DNA from: Arthrobacter sp. SX1312
GTDB taxonomy: Bacteria; Actinomycetota; Actinomycetes; Actinomycetales; Micrococcaceae
Assembly (NCBI RefSeq): GCF_002929295.1
Contig: NZ_PJIM01000002.1
Coordinates: 1-64,000 of the forward strand
Length of the DNA: 64,000 nucleotides
Direction of reading: 5' to 3'
The position numbers and the translations under genes are program-made. Positions within the stretch are counted from its first letter, which is position 1, and each line of letters begins with the position of its first letter. Below the pieces are notes generated by a model. It was not told the origin of the DNA. It was given only the letters and a program-made list of their open reading frames with translations, and did no database searches. Below, in pieces: positions 61,101 through 64,000 of the stretch.

Positions 61101-62486
61101 ATGAGCACATTCAGCGGACTCACCACGGCGTACTCCGGACTGGCCGCAGCGCGCGCAGGCCTCGACGTCACCGGGCAGAACATCGCCAATGCGACCACGC
61201 AGGGGTACACGCGGCAGCGGCTCGAGACCGCTTCCGCCGCCCCGGCCCGGCCCTCGCTCTTCACCACCGGCATCCGTCCCGGCGAAGGCGTCCTCACCAC
61301 GGGCATCGCCCGACTCGGAGACGCCCACCTCGAGGCACGCGTCCGGATCACGGCCGGCGCCGCCGGCTACACCGCTGTCCGCGCGCAGGCCTTCGCCACA
61401 CTCGAGGACGGGCTACGGGAGCCCGGCGCCCACGGCGTCTCGGCGTCCCTCCAGGACTTCTGGGCCGGCTGGCAGGAGGTCTCCAACGCACCCGAGAAGG
61501 GCGCCCCGGCGTCGACGCTGCTCGCAGCCGCAGGGCAGCTCACCTCCCGCATCGCCGCGGGCTACCGCGAGGTCGAGACCCAGTGGGCAACCTCACGATC
61601 CTCGGCCACCTCCCTCGCCACCGAGGTCAACGACGCCGCCGCGCTGGTCGCCGACCTCAACCGGCAGATCCGCTCCGCCGTCAACGCCGGTACCTCCGCC
61701 AACGAACTCATGGACCGCCGCACCACGCTGACGGCGACTCTCGCAGGGCTGACCGGTGCCACGGTCCGCGACAACGCGGACGGCACGACCGACGTCCTCG
61801 TGGCCGGCAACCCCCTCGTCTCCGGCACCACGGCCCTCACGCTGCAGGTCACCGGACCGGCTGGGCTCGGCGGCGCCGGGACCGTGCAGGTCGAGTGGTC
61901 GCATCGCCCGGGGACTCCGGCCGGCGTCGAGAGCGGAGAGCTCGCCGCGACGCTCTCCCTCCTCGCCCCTGCCGGCGACGGCGGTCCCCTCGCCCAGGCA
62001 GCGGCCGGGTACAACGCATTCGCGACGACGCTCGCCGACCAGGTGAACACACTCCACAGCGACGCAGGCAAGGGTCCGTTCTTCGCGTACCAGCCGGACC
62101 GCGCCGCCGCCTCCCTCGACGTGCTGCCGACCCGCCGCGAGGACCTCGCCGCCGGCGCACCGGGAGCGGGCGGCCTCGACGGCTCCGTGGCCGACAGCAT
62201 CTCGGCGCTCGGCACGGGCAGCGGATCGCCCGACGCCGCATGGTCGGCGTTCGTCGTCGATCTCGGTGCCGTAGCGCGCACCGAGCGGCAGGCCTACTCC
62301 CTCGCGGAGGTCTCCGCCACCAGCGCCCTGCAGCAGCAGCTGAGCGCCACCTCGGTCAGCATGGACGAGGAACAGGTCAACCTGCTGCAGTACCAGCACG
62401 CCTACCAGGGCGCCGCGCGCGTGATGACGGCCGTCGACGAGATGCTCGATGTCCTCATCAACCGCATGGGAATCGTCGGACGCTAG
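61101..62486 (+). CDS. flgK: Flagellar hook-filament junction protein FlgK
   Basis: 461 residues. N-terminal STFSGLTTAYSGLAAARAGLDVTGQNIANATTQGYTRQRL is typical. The middle has LMDRRTTLTATLAGLTG and the C-terminus ends SVSMDEEQVNLLQYQHAYQGAARVMTAVDEMLDVLINRMG. Forms the first junction ring (HAP1). 7 bp after flgN, 12 bp before flgL. Confidence 0.95.
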   Translation: MSTFSGLTTAYSGLAAARAGLDVTGQNIANATTQGYTRQRLETASAAPARPSLFTTGIRPGEGVLTTGIARLGDAHLEARVRITAGAAGYTAVRAQAFATLEDGLREPGAHGVSASLQDFWAGWQEVSNAPEKGAPASTLLAAAGQLTSRIAAGYREVETQWATSRSSATSLATEVNDAAALVADLNRQIRSAVNAGTSANELMDRRTTLTATLAGLTGATVRDNADGTTDVLVAGNPLVSGTTALTLQVTGPAGLGGAGTVQVEWSHRPGTPAGVESGELAATLSLLAPAGDGGPLAQAAAGYNAFATTLADQVNTLHSDAGKGPFFAYQPDRAAASLDVLPTRREDLAAGAPGAGGLDGSVADSISALGTGSGSPDAAWSAFVVDLGAVARTERQAYSLAEVSATSALQQQLSATSVSMDEEQVNLLQYQHAYQGAARVMTAVDEMLDVLINRMGIVGR

Positions 62487-62498
62487 GGAAAGGCCACC

Positions 62499-63374
62499 AT
62501 GATCACGCGCGTCACCAACCACACCATGATGCAGGGAGCCCAGCGCTCACTGCAGCACAACCTCGCGCGGCTCGCCGAGCTGCAGGAGAAGGCGTCCAGC
62601 CAGAAGGCGATCAGCCGCCCGTCCGACGATCCGGCCGCCGCAGGGGAGGCGCTGCGCGTCCGCGCCGAGATCCGCGCGAACGAGCAGTACGCCCGGAACA
62701 TCTCCAACGGCGAGGGCTGGCTCTCGCAGCTCGACAACGCGATGACGACGTCGAAGCGTGCGCTCGACCGCGTCAACGACCTCACGCTGCAGGGCTCGAA
62801 CTCCGCCCTCCCCCCGGCCGCCCGGGAAGCCCTCGCACTCGACGTCAAGTCCCTGCGCAGTGAACTCGCTGCCCAGGCCAACGCGACCTACGCCGGCCGG
62901 TTCCTGTTCGCCGGGAACTCCGACGCCGACGATGCCCTCCGTGCGGATCTCACGTTCGAGCCCGGCGGGACGGTGGAGCGCAGGGTCGGCCCCGACCAGA
63001 ACATCCGCGTCGATGCGGACGGCACGGCCGTCTTCGGCAGCGGCACCGGCTCGGTCTTCGCCCTGCTGGACGCGATCGCCGCGGACCTGGACGCCGGCAA
63101 GGACGTCTCGGTGCACCTCGCGCCGCTCCAGCAGCGCATCCAGGCCCTCACCACCGAGCACAGCGAGATCGGCACCCGCCACGCGCGCCTGCTCGAAGCC
63201 AAGGACGCCGTCGCCGATGCCTCGCTGACCCTCGAAGGAGAACGCGCCACCGTGGAAGACGTCGACCTCGCCTCCGTCATCCTGGACCTCAAGCTCCAGG
63301 AGACCGCCTACCAGAGCGCGCTCGCCGTCTCGGCCCGCGTGCTGCAGCCCTCCCTGATGGACTTCCTGCGATGA
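62499..63374 (+). CDS. flgL: Flagellar hook-filament junction protein FlgL
   Basis: 291 residues. Flagellin-like N-terminus VTNHTMMQGAQRSLQHNLARLAELQEKASSQKAISRPSDDPAAAGEA and the TYAGRFLFAGN turn are HAP3-type. The C-terminal VDLASVILDLKLQETAYQSALAVSARVLQPSLMDFLR is D0-like. AAAGG ribosome site. 4-bp overlap with fliW. Confidence 0.95.
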   Translation: MITRVTNHTMMQGAQRSLQHNLARLAELQEKASSQKAISRPSDDPAAAGEALRVRAEIRANEQYARNISNGEGWLSQLDNAMTTSKRALDRVNDLTLQGSNSALPPAAREALALDVKSLRSELAAQANATYAGRFLFAGNSDADDALRADLTFEPGGTVERRVGPDQNIRVDADGTAVFGSGTGSVFALLDAIAADLDAGKDVSVHLAPLQQRIQALTTEHSEIGTRHARLLEAKDAVADASLTLEGERATVEDVDLASVILDLKLQETAYQSALAVSARVLQPSLMDFLR

Positions 63375-63742
63375 GGGCCGCGTTCGTCACCCCTCCCCCG
63401 GGGCTCGCGCCGCTCACGGACTTCCACCTCGAGCAGGTGCAGGGCGCGGACGGGCTGTTCACGCTCACCGCGGCGCAGGACACCGGCGTGCGCCTGTTCC
63501 TCCTCGACGCCGCCACGTACGTCCCGCAGTACAGCCCCCGCTTCTCGGACGCGCAGCGCGACGTCCTCGGAGCGGACGTCCCGGAGGCCCACCTGTTCGT
63601 CGTCGCCAATCCCGGTCCCAGCGGTACCACCGTCAACCTGGCCGCGCCGATCGTCCTGGATCCGACCACGGGACGCTGCGCTCAACTGATCCTCGAGGGA
63701 ACTGACTACCCGCTCCGGGCGTCCCTGGCCCAGGCCGCCTGA
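63371..63742 (+). CDS. fliW: Flagellar assembly factor FliW
   Basis: 123 residues. The family pattern is present: N-terminal F...LAPLTDFHLEQVQGADGLFTL, middle RLFLLDAATYVPQYSP, and C-terminal LFVVANPGPSGTTVNLAAPIVLDPTTGRCAQLILEGTDYPLR. FliW binds CsrA and, when displaced by excess flagellin, frees CsrA to repress flagellin translation. Its partners CsrA and FliC are in the same locus. ATGA overlap with flgL; ends 20 bp before a hairpin terminator. Confidence 0.93.
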   Translation: MRAAFVTPPPGLAPLTDFHLEQVQGADGLFTLTAAQDTGVRLFLLDAATYVPQYSPRFSDAQRDVLGADVPEAHLFVVANPGPSGTTVNLAAPIVLDPTTGRCAQLILEGTDYPLRASLAQAA

Positions 63743-63761
63743 CCACGGGTCGGAGACGGAA

Positions 63762-63790
63762 AGAGCCGCCCGGCGATGCCGGGCGGCTCT
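63762..63790. terminator. Hairpin after fliW
   Basis: Perfect 13-bp stem (63762-63774 with 63778-63790) with a 3-nt loop, between the convergent fliW and aldo/keto reductase genes. Weak T-content after it. Confidence 0.7.
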
Positions 63791-63877
63791 TGTCATCTCA
63801 CGTCGTCGTGCAGGTGTGGCTGGTCACGCTGTCGCGCACCCACCACAGCTGCTCAACGAGCGGACGGTGCGTGGAGG

Positions 63878-64000
63878 CTACGCGAAGTCGGCCGTCGCGG
63901 GATCGGCGCCGATGCGGCCGGCCGCGCCCTTGTCGAGCCCGTTGATGGCCTCGATGTCCTCGTCCTCGAGCTTCACATCGAGGGACTCCCAGTTCTCGAT
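63878..64000 (-). CDS. Aldo/keto reductase, C-terminal fragment (runs off the window)
   Basis: The last 40 residues before a TAG stop at 63878-63880 read ...NWESLDVKLEDEDIEAING... and end LDKGAAGRIGADPAT-ADFA. This matches the C-terminus of AKR-family (2,5-diketogluconate reductase-like) NADPH oxidoreductases, where NWxxFDF.L..EDM.AI..LD.G.R.GPDP is conserved. The catalytic Tyr/Lys/Asp region lies beyond the window. Convergent with fliW. Confidence 0.7.
   Translation of the reverse strand: MENWESLDVKLEDEDIEAINGLDKGAAGRIGADPATADFA

Overview
The window is high-GC actinobacterial chromosome. Gene content points to a motile member of the Micrococcaceae, Arthrobacter-like: an actinobacterial TreS-Mak-GlgE-GlgB glucan pathway, CarD, a SenX3/RegX3-type pair next to phoU, DUF2516, a DUF222/HNH (13E12-type) protein, many GTG starts and leaderless promoters. 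This is inference from gene families, not a database match. The species cannot be named from the sequence alone.

Layout. (1) 1-340: rRNA operon promoter and boxA-bearing leader, reading leftward out of the window; the 16S gene itself would lie beyond base 1. (2) 345-12951: storage-glucan and trehalose block. glgE, treS and a single-frame maltokinase-branching enzyme gene are one leftward operon; glgP is divergent from it; glgX converges on glgP. (3) 12958-17538: rlmB, cysS, ispF, ispD and carD, all leftward. (4) 17795-21224: a lipoprotein, a response regulator/histidine kinase pair, and divergent phoU behind a three-unit, 11-bp-phased GTTCA box. (5) 21307-31310: gpmA, a methyltransferase-like gene, DUF2516, a degenerate 12-bp repeat array, a Cys/Met-metabolism PLP enzyme, a DUF222/HNH protein, tmk-holB-secreted hydrolase, and a phosphonatase-like HAD protein. 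(6) 31528-31600: tRNA-Thr(CGT). (7) 31882-63742: a nearly complete flagellar locus. A long leftward run goes from flgB (54643) to csrA (31882) and carries flgBC, fliEFGHIJ, an NlpC/P60 hydrolase, fliK, flgDE, an inserted MFS gene, flbD, motAB, fliMNOPQR, flhBA, an FlhF-like protein without a P-loop, and csrA. A second leftward unit is fliC-fliD-fliS-fliT-like. A rightward unit is flgN-flgK-flgL-fliW, and a GGDEF-EAL c-di-GMP enzyme lies between. (8) The last 123 bases are the C-terminus of an aldo/keto reductase.

How the parts work together. TreS, Mak and GlgE form the trehalose-to-glucan route, GlgB branches the product, and GlgP and GlgX break it down. The flagellar locus encodes the export apparatus (FlhAB, FliOPQR, FliHIJ), C ring and stator, hook, junction proteins, cap, filament and chaperones. 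Its regulation is partly visible. Four units (flgB, flbD, fliC, flgN) share a promoter of form CCT(A/T)AC-N16/17-CCGA(T/C)AG. The fliC mRNA leader carries a hairpin-loop GGA plus a GGA at the Shine-Dalgarno site, as expected for CsrA control, and both csrA and its antagonist fliW are present.

The strongest unusual signals are the Mak-GlgB single reading frame, the four-promoter flagellar motif and CsrA-type fliC leader, an FlhF-like protein with no Walker A, an MFS gene splitting flgE from flbD, eleven genes with a TANNNT box exactly 6-7 nt before the start codon, and a ~200-bp degenerate 12-bp tandem array. I see no CRISPR array, prophage, transposase or defence island.
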